Below, one piece after another: positions 17,931 to 26,202 of a stretch of 55,687 bases of DNA. Position 1 is the stretch's first letter. Each line of letters starts with the position of its first letter. A program made the position numbers and the translations under genes. This DNA comes from RGIG1995 sp045587445. GTDB lineage: Bacteria > Bacillota > Clostridia > Oscillospirales > CAG-272. The stretch lies in assembly GCA_045587445.1 (NCBI GenBank), contig JAZNCH010000064.1:1-55687 (forward strand). Direction: 5' to 3'. Under the pieces are notes generated by a model. The model saw only the letters and a list, made by a program, of their open reading frames with translations, made no database searches and was not told where the DNA came from.

Positions 17931-18072
17931 TCATAACCACCGGCTAAGCGGTAGTTTTCTTATACCAAAACAGGCGTTTTTTATATTCTTTAAACATATA
18001 ATAATCTACTTGATTTTTATGGAAAAATATATTATTATATTTGTATACTATAGCAGAAAAGGAGATGTTTTT

Positions 18073-18882
18073 TTGAATATCGAAAACGTATTAAAAACAA
18101 TTGCTGATTTTTGTGTTGATGCCGGAATAAAGCTTATCCTCGCATTGCTTGTTTTAGGAACAGGTCTAAAGCTCGCAAAATTTATCACAAAAAAAATTAC
18201 AAAATCCCAAGGAATGCAAAAAGCCGACCCAAGCGTGCGTTCATTTTTAAACAACTTAATAATAATCGTTTTAGACGTTATGGTCGTCGTTTCTGCCGCA
18301 CTTATTATAGGAATTCCAGCAACTTCCTTTATTGCCCTGCTCGGTACTGCAGGTGTTGCTATCGGTCTTGCTCTTCAAGGTGCTTTCAGCAACTTTGCAG
18401 GCGGAATTATGATTCTTATATTCCGTCCTTTTAGAGTAGGCGATTATATTGAATCATCAGGTCTTTCGGGAACTGTAAAGGACATTAGCATTTTTTATAC
18501 GGTTCTTCAAACTGTTGACAACAAGCACATAACTATTCCAAACGGAACTTTGATGAATTCTTCAGTTACAAACTATTCAGCAGAAAAAACAAGACGACTT
18601 GACATTGATTTTTCAGTCGCATACAACTCAGACATTGAAAAGGTAAAGAGTATTATACTTGAAAAAGTCAATCAACACGAAACAGCATTAAATGCTCCCT
18701 CTCCATTCTGCAGACTTACAAGTCACGGAAATAACTCGCTTGTATTTACACTTCGCGTATGGTGCGAAGCACAGTATTATTGGGATTTGAAATTTGACCT
18801 TATCGAAGAAATAAAGAACGAATTCGACAAGAATAATATAGTTATTCCCTATCAACAAATTGATATACACCTTGATAAATAA
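18073..18882 (+). CDS. Small-conductance mechanosensitive channel, MscS family
   Basis: 269 residues, normal MscS length. Three membrane helices lie in the first 115 residues. The pore-lining third helix has Gly/Ala-rich GTAGVAIGLALQGAFSNFAGG, followed by RPFRVGDYIE and the beta domain IPNGTLMNSSVTNYS. It releases solutes on membrane tension after hypo-osmotic shock. The start is TTG at 18073: GGAG sits 8 nt upstream, and no ATG in frame has a site. It is a single gene closed by a terminator at 18890. Confidence 0.92.
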   Translation: MNIENVLKTIADFCVDAGIKLILALLVLGTGLKLAKFITKKITKSQGMQKADPSVRSFLNNLIIIVLDVMVVVSAALIIGIPATSFIALLGTAGVAIGLALQGAFSNFAGGIMILIFRPFRVGDYIESSGLSGTVKDISIFYTVLQTVDNKHITIPNGTLMNSSVTNYSAEKTRRLDIDFSVAYNSDIEKVKSIILEKVNQHETALNAPSPFCRLTSHGNNSLVFTLRVWCEAQYYWDLKFDLIEEIKNEFDKNNIVIPYQQIDIHLDK

Positions 18883-18889
18883 ACATACA

Positions 18890-18917
18890 AAAAACTGCCT
18901 TAATTGGCAGTTTTTTA
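18890..18917 (+). terminator. mscS terminator
   Basis: AAAAACTGCC / GGCAGTTTTTT hairpin with a TTAATT loop, directly after the stop. Confidence 0.85.
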
Positions 18918-19128
18918 ATTTGTGAATAAGGTGCCTCCTCTTTTTTCGTAAAGCGACAAGATATTTTTAAACAAAAATTTATCGGTCAATAATCTGTCTG
19001 TTTTATTTATCGAAAAAATGTATACGTACGAACCGGATTAAAAACCGATGTTTTTTCGCTGTTTGTATCACTTACAAAAGTAATATAAAAAACAACCCAA
19101 AATTTGCAAGTCATTTTTTTATTTTATA
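18918..19128. other. Non-coding stretch upstream of guaB
   Basis: AT-rich. No open frame with a ribosome binding site. The conserved purine-riboswitch core was not recognised, although guaB is a purine gene. Only a weak hairpin (ACCGG...ACCGA region, 19030-19055) is visible. Confidence 0.4.
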
Positions 19129-19157
19129 TTGACAATTTTTAGTGTTTAGTGTAAAAT
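19129..19157 (+). promoter_or_regulatory. guaB: Sigma-A promoter of guaB
   Basis: TTGACA (19129-19134), a 17-bp spacer and TAAAAT (19152-19157), leaving an approximately 65-nt leader before guaB. Confidence 0.8.
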
Positions 19158-19229
19158 TAGTAGTTAATAACAGTATTATTTTTTGAATCTAAAAAAAGTT
19201 TAAAATAGAAAAAAAGGAGAAAGTTTTTT

Positions 19230-20699
19230 ATGACCAACAACCGTTTCGCTAAAGAAGGTCTTACCTTTGACGACGTATTGCTTATTCCCGCAAAGAGTGA
19301 CGTTCTTCCCAACACAGTTAAGCTCGAAACCTACATTACCAAGAAAATTAAGCTTAACATTCCGCTTTTGTCTGCTGCAATGGACACTGTTACCGAATCA
19401 GGTCTTGCTATCGCAATGGCTAGAGAGGGCGGTATCGGTATTATCCACAAGAATATGACAATTGAGAGACAGCGCGACGAAGTCGAGCGTGTAAAAAGAA
19501 GCGAGAATGGCGTTATCACCAACCCTTTCTACCTTTCTCCCGAAAACTATGTATATGAAGCAAACGAGCTTATGGGAAAATATCGCATTTCAGGTGTGCC
19601 GATTTGCGACGAGAACAAAAAGCTCATCGGTATCATTACAAACCGTGATATGCGTTTTCTTACCGATTACAACATAAAGATAAAGGGCGTTATGACAAAG
19701 GATAACCTCGTAACTGCTCCTAAAGGAACAACTCTTTCTGAAGCTCAGGAAATTCTCCGTAAGCACAAGATTGAAAAGCTTCCTCTTGTTGATGAAGAGG
19801 GTAAGCTTTCCGGTCTTATCACAATTAAAGATATTGAAAAGGCTACCAAGTACCCCAACTCCGCAAAAGACGCAAACGGAAGACTCCTTTGCGGTGCGGC
19901 TATCGGCGTAACCGCCGACGTTTTAACAAGAGTTGAAGCTCTTCTCTCCGCAGGTGCTGACCTTTTGGTTCTTGACTCCGCCCACGGTCATTCACAGAAC
20001 ATACTCAATTGTATAAAGAAGATTAAAGAAGCATACCCCGAAGCACAGATCTGTGCGGGTAACATCGCAACCGCAGAAGCGGCTGAAGACCTTATTAAAG
20101 CGGGTGCAGACGCTATCAAAGTTGGTATCGGTCCCGGTTCTATTTGTACAACACGTGTAGTTGCAGGTATCGGTGTTCCCCAGATTACAGCAATCAGCGA
20201 TGCTGCTGAGGTTGCTCAGAAATACGGTATTCCCGTTATCGCAGACGGCGGTATTAAATACAGTGGTGATCTTCCCAAGGCTATTGCAGCAGGTGCTGAC
20301 GCAATTATGATAGGTTCATTGTTCGCAGGTTGTGAAGAATCCCCCGGCGATTCTGAAATCTATCAGGGCAGACGCTTCAAGGTATATCGCGGAATGGGTT
20401 CACTTGCCGCAATGGAAAAAGGTTCAAAAGACCGTTACTTCCAAGAAGGAAGCTCGGCTAACAAGCTCGTTCCCGAAGGCGTTGAAGGCCGTGTGCCTTA
20501 CAAAGGTCCTCTTGCTGATACAGTATATCAGCTTATCGGCGGACTCCGTTCAGGTATGGGTTACTGCGGATGTGCAGATATTCCCACATTGAAGACCAAC
20601 ACCAAATTCGTAAGAATTACGGGTGCCGGTCTCCGCGAGTCTCACCCCCACGATATCAACATCACCAAAGAAGCTCCCAACTACAGCCAGCAGGCATAA
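19230..20699 (+). CDS. guaB: IMP dehydrogenase
   Basis: 489 residues, full length. Converts IMP to XMP with NAD+, the committed step of GTP synthesis. TIM-barrel core: TFDDVLLIPAKSDVLP at the N-terminus, LDSAHGHS, GIGPGSICTTR (catalytic Cys loop), ADGGIKYSGD and MGSLAAMEKGSKDRY (flap). Two CBS domains (about 95-210) are inserted; these usually sense adenine and guanine nucleotides. AAAGGAG lies before the ATG. It has its own promoter and terminator and uses strongly biased codons, consistent with high expression. Confidence 0.97.
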   Translation: MTNNRFAKEGLTFDDVLLIPAKSDVLPNTVKLETYITKKIKLNIPLLSAAMDTVTESGLAIAMAREGGIGIIHKNMTIERQRDEVERVKRSENGVITNPFYLSPENYVYEANELMGKYRISGVPICDENKKLIGIITNRDMRFLTDYNIKIKGVMTKDNLVTAPKGTTLSEAQEILRKHKIEKLPLVDEEGKLSGLITIKDIEKATKYPNSAKDANGRLLCGAAIGVTADVLTRVEALLSAGADLLVLDSAHGHSQNILNCIKKIKEAYPEAQICAGNIATAEAAEDLIKAGADAIKVGIGPGSICTTRVVAGIGVPQITAISDAAEVAQKYGIPVIADGGIKYSGDLPKAIAAGADAIMIGSLFAGCEESPGDSEIYQGRRFKVYRGMGSLAAMEKGSKDRYFQEGSSANKLVPEGVEGRVPYKGPLADTVYQLIGGLRSGMGYCGCADIPTLKTNTKFVRITGAGLRESHPHDINITKEAPNYSQQA

Positions 20700-20715
20700 C
20701 AAAAGCAATATAATA

Positions 20716-20748
20716 AGCCAAGCGATTTTTCGCTTGGCTTTTGTTTTT
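20716..20748 (+). terminator. guaB terminator
   Basis: AGCCAAGCG / CGCTTGGCT hairpin with an ATTTTT loop, followed by TTTTGTTTTTT. Confidence 0.88.
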
Positions 20749-21032
20749 TAAGAGAAATATCTAAAATTCTCAAACTCTCTGAAAAAACAACTAAGGAACT
20801 ACCCATTCTTTATAAAATTATTTATTCTTGTATTCAATCTTTTGGTCGCCAAAGCCCTTTTTAAGACCGGATATAATCTTAAAATAAAAACTTTTTCATA
20901 ACTAATGCTATTTTTTTAATTAATTATCAATTTATATCTGCCGTAGAAATGATAAGTAAATAGGTTAATATTTATTAAATATACTATTTTATATAATAAT
21001 GTCGTTTTTTAATAGTTTATTTACATAAACAC
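20749..21032. other. Non-coding stretch, nothing recognised
   Basis: AT-rich DNA between the guaB terminator and the next promoter. I see no open frame with a ribosome binding site, no clear RNA structure and no repeat. Confidence 0.4.
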
Positions 21033-21062
21033 TTGAACTTGTTGGCAGTTGTATGTTATAAT
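21033..21062 (+). promoter_or_regulatory. Probable sigma-A promoter
   Basis: TTGAAC (21033-21038), an 18-bp spacer and TATAAT (21057-21062). It overlaps the 5'-most possible start of the next gene, which implies a start codon further downstream. Confidence 0.5.
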
Positions 21063-22149
21063 TATTTTTGATTACTTGAAAGGACTGATAAAAACGGAAA
21101 CGAAATTAAAAGTAAGACAGCCTAAAAAACCCAAAGGCTTGTTAGGGAGAATAATTAGACGTTCCCTTTTATGTTTTTTTACACTGATTATTTTAATCGT
21201 TGCTACACTTTACGGTGTTTGCGCGGTAGTATTTAAAGGTCCCAGCCCCGATGCACGTGATAAACTTGTTACTTCAACTTTAGAAATGAGTGCGGCAAAA
21301 TGGGTACCAAAACTATTTTTCAAACAAGAGGAAATAGATGCTATAGTTCAAGCAAACTCGGTAGTAGATTCAAACGAAATCACAAATCCCGAGCTTGTAG
21401 TTCCCCCATCTATTAATAATGATACCCCAACCGAAAACGACGAATGGGCCGATTATCCTGACGGAATAAAGCTTATTAACGTAAGGGGCGATACCTATAG
21501 AGGCTATCTTATGATAGTACGAGATCCCTCTAAGGTTTACGTTGCAACCTCAAGTAATTTCAGAAGCGGTCAACCCGGACTAAAAATATTTGACGCTATG
21601 AAAAAAGAGGGTGCAATTGCAGCTATAAACGGCGGTGGTTTCCCTGATGCCGGCGGCTCAGGCACAGGCGACACTCCAATCGGACTAACAATATCAAAAG
21701 GCGAATTGCTTTGGGGAGAAAGATACACGTATTACAACGGCGTTATCGGTTTTAACAAGGATAACGTTCTTATGGTAGGAAATATGACCGGACAACAAGC
21801 CCTTGATGCAGGTATGCGAGATTGCGTGTGCTTTGGCCCTATCCTTGTTGTAAACGGTGAGCCGGCGCAAATAAACGGTGCATCTGGCAGTCTCAATCCT
21901 CGTTCGGCTATAGGACAAAGAGCAGACGGTGCAGTCCTGCTCCTCTGTATTGACGGAAGAATGCCAAGCAGTCTCGGTGCATCATACGCAGACTTACGCG
22001 ATATTATGGTGGAATACGGAGCAGTAAATGCGGCAAACCTTGACGGCGGTTCTTCTACTCATATGTACTATAAAGGCGAACCGGTAAACGTAAGCTCCTC
22101 GCTTTACGGTCCACGTAAAATGCCGACGTTCTTTATGGTAAAGGAGTGA
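21049..22149 (+). CDS. Membrane-anchored phosphodiester glycosidase (NAGPA domain) protein
   Basis: Up to 366 residues. A basic N-terminus and one membrane helix (about 38-62) lead into an extracytoplasmic domain. The last 200 residues match the NAGPA/phosphodiester alpha-GlcNAcase-like domain: AAINGGGFPDAGG, PIGLTISKGELLWG, CFGPILVVNG, RSAIGQRADGAVLLLCIDGR and NAANLDGGSSTHMYY. Such domains cleave sugar phosphodiesters; the bacterial substrates are mostly unknown. The start is uncertain. The first codon at 21049 is TTG inside a predicted promoter, and AAAGGA at 21080 precedes no standard start codon, so the true N-terminus may be up to 15 residues shorter. The next gene follows after 7 bp. 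Confidence 0.82.
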   Translation: MYVIIIFDYLKGLIKTETKLKVRQPKKPKGLLGRIIRRSLLCFFTLIILIVATLYGVCAVVFKGPSPDARDKLVTSTLEMSAAKWVPKLFFKQEEIDAIVQANSVVDSNEITNPELVVPPSINNDTPTENDEWADYPDGIKLINVRGDTYRGYLMIVRDPSKVYVATSSNFRSGQPGLKIFDAMKKEGAIAAINGGGFPDAGGSGTGDTPIGLTISKGELLWGERYTYYNGVIGFNKDNVLMVGNMTGQQALDAGMRDCVCFGPILVVNGEPAQINGASGSLNPRSAIGQRADGAVLLLCIDGRMPSSLGASYADLRDIMVEYGAVNAANLDGGSSTHMYYKGEPVNVSSSLYGPRKMPTFFMVKE

Positions 22150-22156
22150 TACGACT

Positions 22157-23254
22157 ATGACAACAAAATTCAAAAAAGCAAAGTCAACTAAAGTCAGTAC
22201 CATAGTTTTTTACTCCATTTACTCGGTATTGGTTATTGCGGCGATTTTCGGTATTATGTATTTACTTAAAGAGCTTACATTATATCTTGATAACTATGAA
22301 CGTTCGCTCGAAAAATACGAGGCGGAAGAGGTTTTTGACAGTTACTTTTCCCCGTGCCAATTTGATAAACTCTACGATATGCAAAACATTGAATTGTCCG
22401 AATTTGAAACTAAAAAACATTTTATCAGTTATATGGATAAACAGTATAACGGTAAGGAAATAATTTACAAAGAAGTTTCAGCCGGACTCAGCAACGATAA
22501 AAAATATTCGGTTGCCGCCGACAAAGTAAAGTTTGCAGAATTTATACTTTCTAAATCGACCGCACCTAAAACTCCCGAAGATACATGGCATCTTAATTCT
22601 GTGTCTACACTTTATCAAAAAAATGAATCCGTAGCTGTAAGAATATATAAAGGCAGTAAGGTATTCATCAACGACATTGAACTAACCGACAGCTATATTA
22701 CAACTAACAACATAACAACAGACTCATGCAAACATGTTCCTGAGGGTGTAAACGGCATAATGCTATGCGAATACAGCGTAGACGGTCTTTTACTTAAGCC
22801 TAACGTCAAAGTTATTAACAGACATGGAAATGAAAGTACGCTTGTTTACGACGATAAAGATAATATTTACGTAGAAGAAATTACGTATGACACCCCAACA
22901 GATGAGATAATAAAACTTGCAACAGATGCGGCACAAACTTATGCAAAATATATCACCCTTGATGCAACACTTTATAATCTTTCAAAATATTTTGATACCA
23001 CGTCAAATACATATCGCAACATCAGAGTCAGCGAGATAAAGTGGTATACTGCACATATCGGTTATGAATTTGAAAATGTTGAACTAAAAGAATATTATAT
23101 ATACGATGAAAACACATTTTCAATCAGATATTCGTGCAACCATCAAGTGTACAGAACAAAAACGGAAAAACACACCTTCCCTCTTGATTTAACACTTTAT
23201 TTCAAAAACATAAACGGTACTTTTTACATTTATGATATGGTATCAAACTATTAA
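22157..23254 (+). CDS. Unrecognised membrane-anchored protein
   Basis: 365 residues. A lysine-rich N-terminus and one membrane helix (about 15-38) are followed by an extracytoplasmic domain of mixed, beta-prone and Tyr/Asp/Lys-rich sequence. No family motif is recognised. AAAGGAG overlaps the end of the upstream glycosidase gene, so the two are probably translated together. The C-terminal part with paired aromatic residues and a late DLTLYFKNINGTFYIYDM block may be a nuclear-transport-factor-2-like or Ig-like fold, which is speculation. The context suggests a shared cell-envelope role with its upstream neighbour. Confidence 0.6.
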   Translation: MTTKFKKAKSTKVSTIVFYSIYSVLVIAAIFGIMYLLKELTLYLDNYERSLEKYEAEEVFDSYFSPCQFDKLYDMQNIELSEFETKKHFISYMDKQYNGKEIIYKEVSAGLSNDKKYSVAADKVKFAEFILSKSTAPKTPEDTWHLNSVSTLYQKNESVAVRIYKGSKVFINDIELTDSYITTNNITTDSCKHVPEGVNGIMLCEYSVDGLLLKPNVKVINRHGNESTLVYDDKDNIYVEEITYDTPTDEIIKLATDAAQTYAKYITLDATLYNLSKYFDTTSNTYRNIRVSEIKWYTAHIGYEFENVELKEYYIYDENTFSIRYSCNHQVYRTKTEKHTFPLDLTLYFKNINGTFYIYDMVSNY

Positions 23255-23278
23255 TTTTTCTTAAAATTAGAGGATATT

Positions 23279-24001
23279 ATGGAAAACGAAAACGCCTTAC
23301 AAAAAGAGATTGAGCTTTATCTTGAAAAAGAAAATCTTGACAAAGAGAAGATTCGCGAATTTTTTGAAGATAAACTCAGACAAATATCGCAGCCGAGACT
23401 TTACAATTTTTCCAAACTTATGGCGTATTATAAGTGCGCTATGATGGAAATTGAAACGAAGCTCAACGTTCTTGATGTTGAATTCAGTCTTCAACACGAC
23501 AGAAATCCGATTAACGACATAAAATCCCGTCTCAAAAGCTTTCAAAGCATAAAAGAAAAGCTTGAAAGACAGAATCTTCCGTTTTCAATAAGCTCTATTG
23601 AAGATAATCTAAACGATATTGCCGGCGTCAGAGTTGTATGCTCATTCCCCGACGACGTATATATGCTCGCCGAAGCCCTTCTTCAGCAGGACGATATATC
23701 TCTCGTTTCAAAAAAAGACTATATAAAGACACCTAAGCCTAACGGCTACAGAAGTCTTCATCTTATCGTTACCGTTCCGATTTTTCTTGCTCACGAAAAG
23801 AAGCATATGAAAGTTGAGATACAGCTTCGTACAATCGCTATGGACGTATGGGCAAGTCTTGAGCATCAGCTACGATACAAAAAGAATACCGAATATACAC
23901 AAGAAATGGCAGGCGAGCTTTTATATTGTGCTAAGCTTTCGGCAGAGCTTGACGAAAGAATGGACAAACTCCGTGAACTTACTATTTCAAGTAATAAATA
24001 A
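23279..24001 (+). CDS. Small alarmone (p)ppGpp synthetase, RelQ/YjbM type
   Basis: 240 residues: only the RelA/SpoT synthetase domain, without hydrolase or TGS/ACT domains, as in single-domain alarmone synthetases. Motifs: DIAGVRVVCSFPDDVY, DYIKTPKPNGYRSLHLIV (the G-loop area that binds the GDP/GTP acceptor), VEIQLRTIAMDVWASLEHQL. It transfers pyrophosphate from ATP to GDP or GTP. AGAGG lies 5 nt before the ATG. It follows the membrane gene by 24 bp, so it could be third in that operon. A terminator lies at 24073. Confidence 0.88.
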   Translation: MENENALQKEIELYLEKENLDKEKIREFFEDKLRQISQPRLYNFSKLMAYYKCAMMEIETKLNVLDVEFSLQHDRNPINDIKSRLKSFQSIKEKLERQNLPFSISSIEDNLNDIAGVRVVCSFPDDVYMLAEALLQQDDISLVSKKDYIKTPKPNGYRSLHLIVTVPIFLAHEKKHMKVEIQLRTIAMDVWASLEHQLRYKKNTEYTQEMAGELLYCAKLSAELDERMDKLRELTISSNK

Positions 24002-24069
24002 AAAAAGGCTCTCCCTTAGGGAGAGCTCCGCCATAGGCGGTGAGAGGGATTGTTTGACAACCCTTTTTA
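24002..24069. repeat. Dispersed intergenic palindromic repeat (candidate)
   Basis: Starts GGCTCTCCCTTAGGGAGAGC (perfect inverted repeat), then CTCCGCC/GGCGGTGAG, AGAGGGATTG, and ends in CCCTTTTT; the flanks are poly-A and poly-T. This composite of a GAGAGC palindrome followed by GAGAGGG is typical of short non-coding repeats in clostridial intergenic regions. Only one copy lies in this window, so its repetitive nature is inferred from memory of the family. Confidence 0.45.
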
Positions 24070-24072
24070 TTT

Positions 24073-24105
24073 TAAAACGCCCCCTCTTTTTAGAGGAGGC
24101 GTTTT
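24073..24105. terminator. Terminator between convergent genes
   Basis: AAAACGCC-CCTCT / AGAGGAGGCGTTTT hairpin with A-rich and T-rich flanks, so it can serve both the alarmone synthetase gene and the convergent SecB-like gene. Confidence 0.75.
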
Positions 24106-24117
24106 GTATACATCAAT

Positions 24118-24516
24118 TTATTTTTTGTTATTACCGAAATCAAATCTGTAGATGTTTTGAGAATCAATATCAACCGCAGGTAATATTATGGGCGGCACTC
24201 CGCCGTTAGCCGATATGGTTGTTATAATAGATTTAGCATAGGGAAAGATTTCTTTAAAAGCTTCACGATGAATTGTATCTTTATCCATTCCAACGGAAAA
24301 AGTATAAAACGCCGCAATCCTCGTTTTTGCGTAAAACTTATCTGCATTGTCTTTATCGTACACTTCAACCGAAAAAACACCTACGCACTTATTATCTTTA
24401 TCATATTTCACGTTAAAACTGTATTTATTTTCAAGCTTTATTTGTACACCTGTGTCAAGTATATTTTTAAATTGCATTTCCTCTACTCTGTACGCATTTA
24501 ACGTTACCGATGCCAA
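24118..24516 (-). CDS. SecB-like chaperone
   Basis: 132 residues. The C-terminal half holds the SecB signature pattern: REAFKEIFPYAKSIITTISANGG followed by VPPIILPAVDID (split here). A beta-rich N-terminal half precedes it. SecB binds unfolded exported proteins and hands them to SecA in Proteobacteria; Gram-positive homologues are less well known and some act with toxin-antitoxin systems. No toxin gene lies next to it here. The start is TTG at 24516, with AGGTG 7 nt upstream. It is flanked by terminators on both sides and so is transcribed alone. Confidence 0.75.
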   Translation of the reverse strand: MASVTLNAYRVEEMQFKNILDTGVQIKLENKYSFNVKYDKDNKCVGVFSVEVYDKDNADKFYAKTRIAAFYTFSVGMDKDTIHREAFKEIFPYAKSIITTISANGGVPPIILPAVDIDSQNIYRFDFGNNKK

Positions 24517-24728
24517 AGTGCTTCACCTACTTTCGTATGTTTACTGATTTTTTATATTTTAACACATTATTAGGTTTTACGCAAGTTTTATTGACAAAGA
24601 TTTTAATATGTGGTAATTTTTACGTTACAGTTATTTTTATAGAAATATGTATAAACTTGTAAGAAATATACGCCACAAAAAAACACACAGACCTAATCCA
24701 TGTCCACTCTTGTCTATCATACAAAGCT

Positions 24729-24760
24729 AAAAACCGACACTTTTAATTGTGTCGGTTTTT
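24729..24760 (-). terminator. gatB operon terminator
   Basis: AAAACCGACAC / GTGTCGGTTTT hairpin after the gatB stop. T-rich tracts lie on both sides. Confidence 0.82.
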
Positions 24761-24765
24761 TGATA

Positions 24766-26202
24766 TTACTGAATTGTTTTAAGCAACATTTCTCGAAGTA
24801 TCTGCGGGTCGCAGTTACCCTTTAATTCTTTCATACATTTGCCGAAAAGTGCCATAAGAGCCTTTTCTTTACCACTCTTATAGTCTGCAACAGACTTTTG
24901 GTCTGCCGCAACAACGGCATTTATAACATCTTGAATCTTGCTCGTATCGTTTGAAACGATAAATCCGTTTTCTTCAGCATACTTTTCGGGGTCAATATCA
25001 TTTTCAAACATTTCGTCAAGAATCTTTCTTGCGTTTGCATTACCAACCTTACCGTCGGAAACAAGCTTGATAAGCTGTCCCAAAGCCTTGCCGTTTATAT
25101 CAAGCATGTCGGCTGTAAGCTGTTTGCGGTTCAAAACCTTCATACAGTTTGATATAATCCAGTTTGCTGCTTCTTTAGCCATTCCGCATTCAGCGTATGC
25201 TACTTCAAACACATCGCAAAGCGCACGGCTTTCGGTAAGAAGGTCAGCATCGTATTCGCTGAGACCAAGCTCAGATATATATTTTGCTTTCTTTACTTCG
25301 GGGAATTCGGGAAGAGATGATTTTATATTGTCAAACCATTCGTCGTCAATGCATACGGGCATAACGTTAGGATCGGGGAAATAACGGTAATCACCTGCAG
25401 TTTCCTTGTTTCTCATAGCAAAGCTCTTGCCCTTGATATCGTCCCAACGGCGCGTTTCCTGAACAAGCTCTTCCGTACCGTTTTCGATAGCGTCTATATG
25501 TCTTGCCGTTTCATATTCAATAGCACGTTCGATTGCCGAAATAGAGTTCATATTCTTCATTTCAGTTCTGACACCGAGAACGTTGCTTCCCTCAGGTCTT
25601 ACGGAAAGGTTAACGTCGCAACGCATAGAGCCCTGCTCCATACGGCACTCAGAAACCTTCGCAAAACGAAGAAGCGAACGAAGTCTTTCAAGATATGCGA
25701 CAACTTCTTCTGCACTCGACAAGTCGGGCTGGCTTACGATTTCGATAAGCGGAACGGAAGTACGGTTGAAGTCAACGAAAGTTGTATTTGTCCAATCGTC
25801 GTGAACGAGCTTACCTGCGTCTTCTTCCATGTGTATCTGCTTGATTCTGATGTCCTTTTCACCTTTAGAAGTGTTAATTCTGACCGTACCGTTTACGGCA
25901 ACGGGAGAAAACCACTGAGTCGTCTGATATGAACCGGGGAGGTCGGGATAGTAGTAGCTCTTCTTGTCAAATGTCGTAACACGGTTAATATCGCAGTTAA
26001 GCATCATACCCGCAGTCATACCGAGGTCAACAACACGCTTGTTAACAACAGGAAGCATACCCGGCATACCGCAACATGCGGGGCATACGTGATCGTTCTG
26101 TTCGCCGCCGAATTTTGCAGAACAGGAACAGAATATTTTGGATTCAGTAGCAAGTTCAATATGAACTTCCAAACCGATGACTGTCTCGTATTTAGTTGCC
26201 AT
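24766..26202 (-). CDS. gatB: Asp-tRNA(Asn)/Glu-tRNA(Gln) amidotransferase subunit B
   Basis: 478 residues, full length. GatB binds mischarged tRNA, activates its side chain with ATP and accepts ammonia from GatA. It has the opening YETVIGLEVHIELATESKIF, CxC and CPAC zinc residues, KKSYYYPDLPGSYQTTQ and FNRTSVPLIEIVSQPD, with a C-terminal helical YqeY-type domain. The ATG directly follows the gatA stop (TAAATG), so translation is coupled. It looks intact, unlike gatA. It is the last gene of the T-box-controlled aspS-gatC-gatA-gatB operon. Confidence 0.95.
   Translation of the reverse strand: MATKYETVIGLEVHIELATESKIFCSCSAKFGGEQNDHVCPACCGMPGMLPVVNKRVVDLGMTAGMMLNCDINRVTTFDKKSYYYPDLPGSYQTTQWFSPVAVNGTVRINTSKGEKDIRIKQIHMEEDAGKLVHDDWTNTTFVDFNRTSVPLIEIVSQPDLSSAEEVVAYLERLRSLLRFAKVSECRMEQGSMRCDVNLSVRPEGSNVLGVRTEMKNMNSISAIERAIEYETARHIDAIENGTEELVQETRRWDDIKGKSFAMRNKETAGDYRYFPDPNVMPVCIDDEWFDNIKSSLPEFPEVKKAKYISELGLSEYDADLLTESRALCDVFEVAYAECGMAKEAANWIISNCMKVLNRKQLTADMLDINGKALGQLIKLVSDGKVGNANARKILDEMFENDIDPEKYAEENGFIVSNDTSKIQDVINAVVAADQKSVADYKSGKEKALMALFGKCMKELKGNCDPQILREMLLKTIQ

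Noticed and set aside
17936..17960. Short inverted repeat after spoVAE
   Set aside because: Mismatched stem and only a TTTT tail; too weak to call a terminator.
18960..19110. Possible purine riboswitch before guaB
   Set aside because: The conserved purine-riboswitch core was not recognised and no terminator switch is present.
24517..24728. Possible RNA gene between the SecB-like and gatB genes
   Set aside because: AT-rich with no convincing stem structure apart from the gatB terminator.
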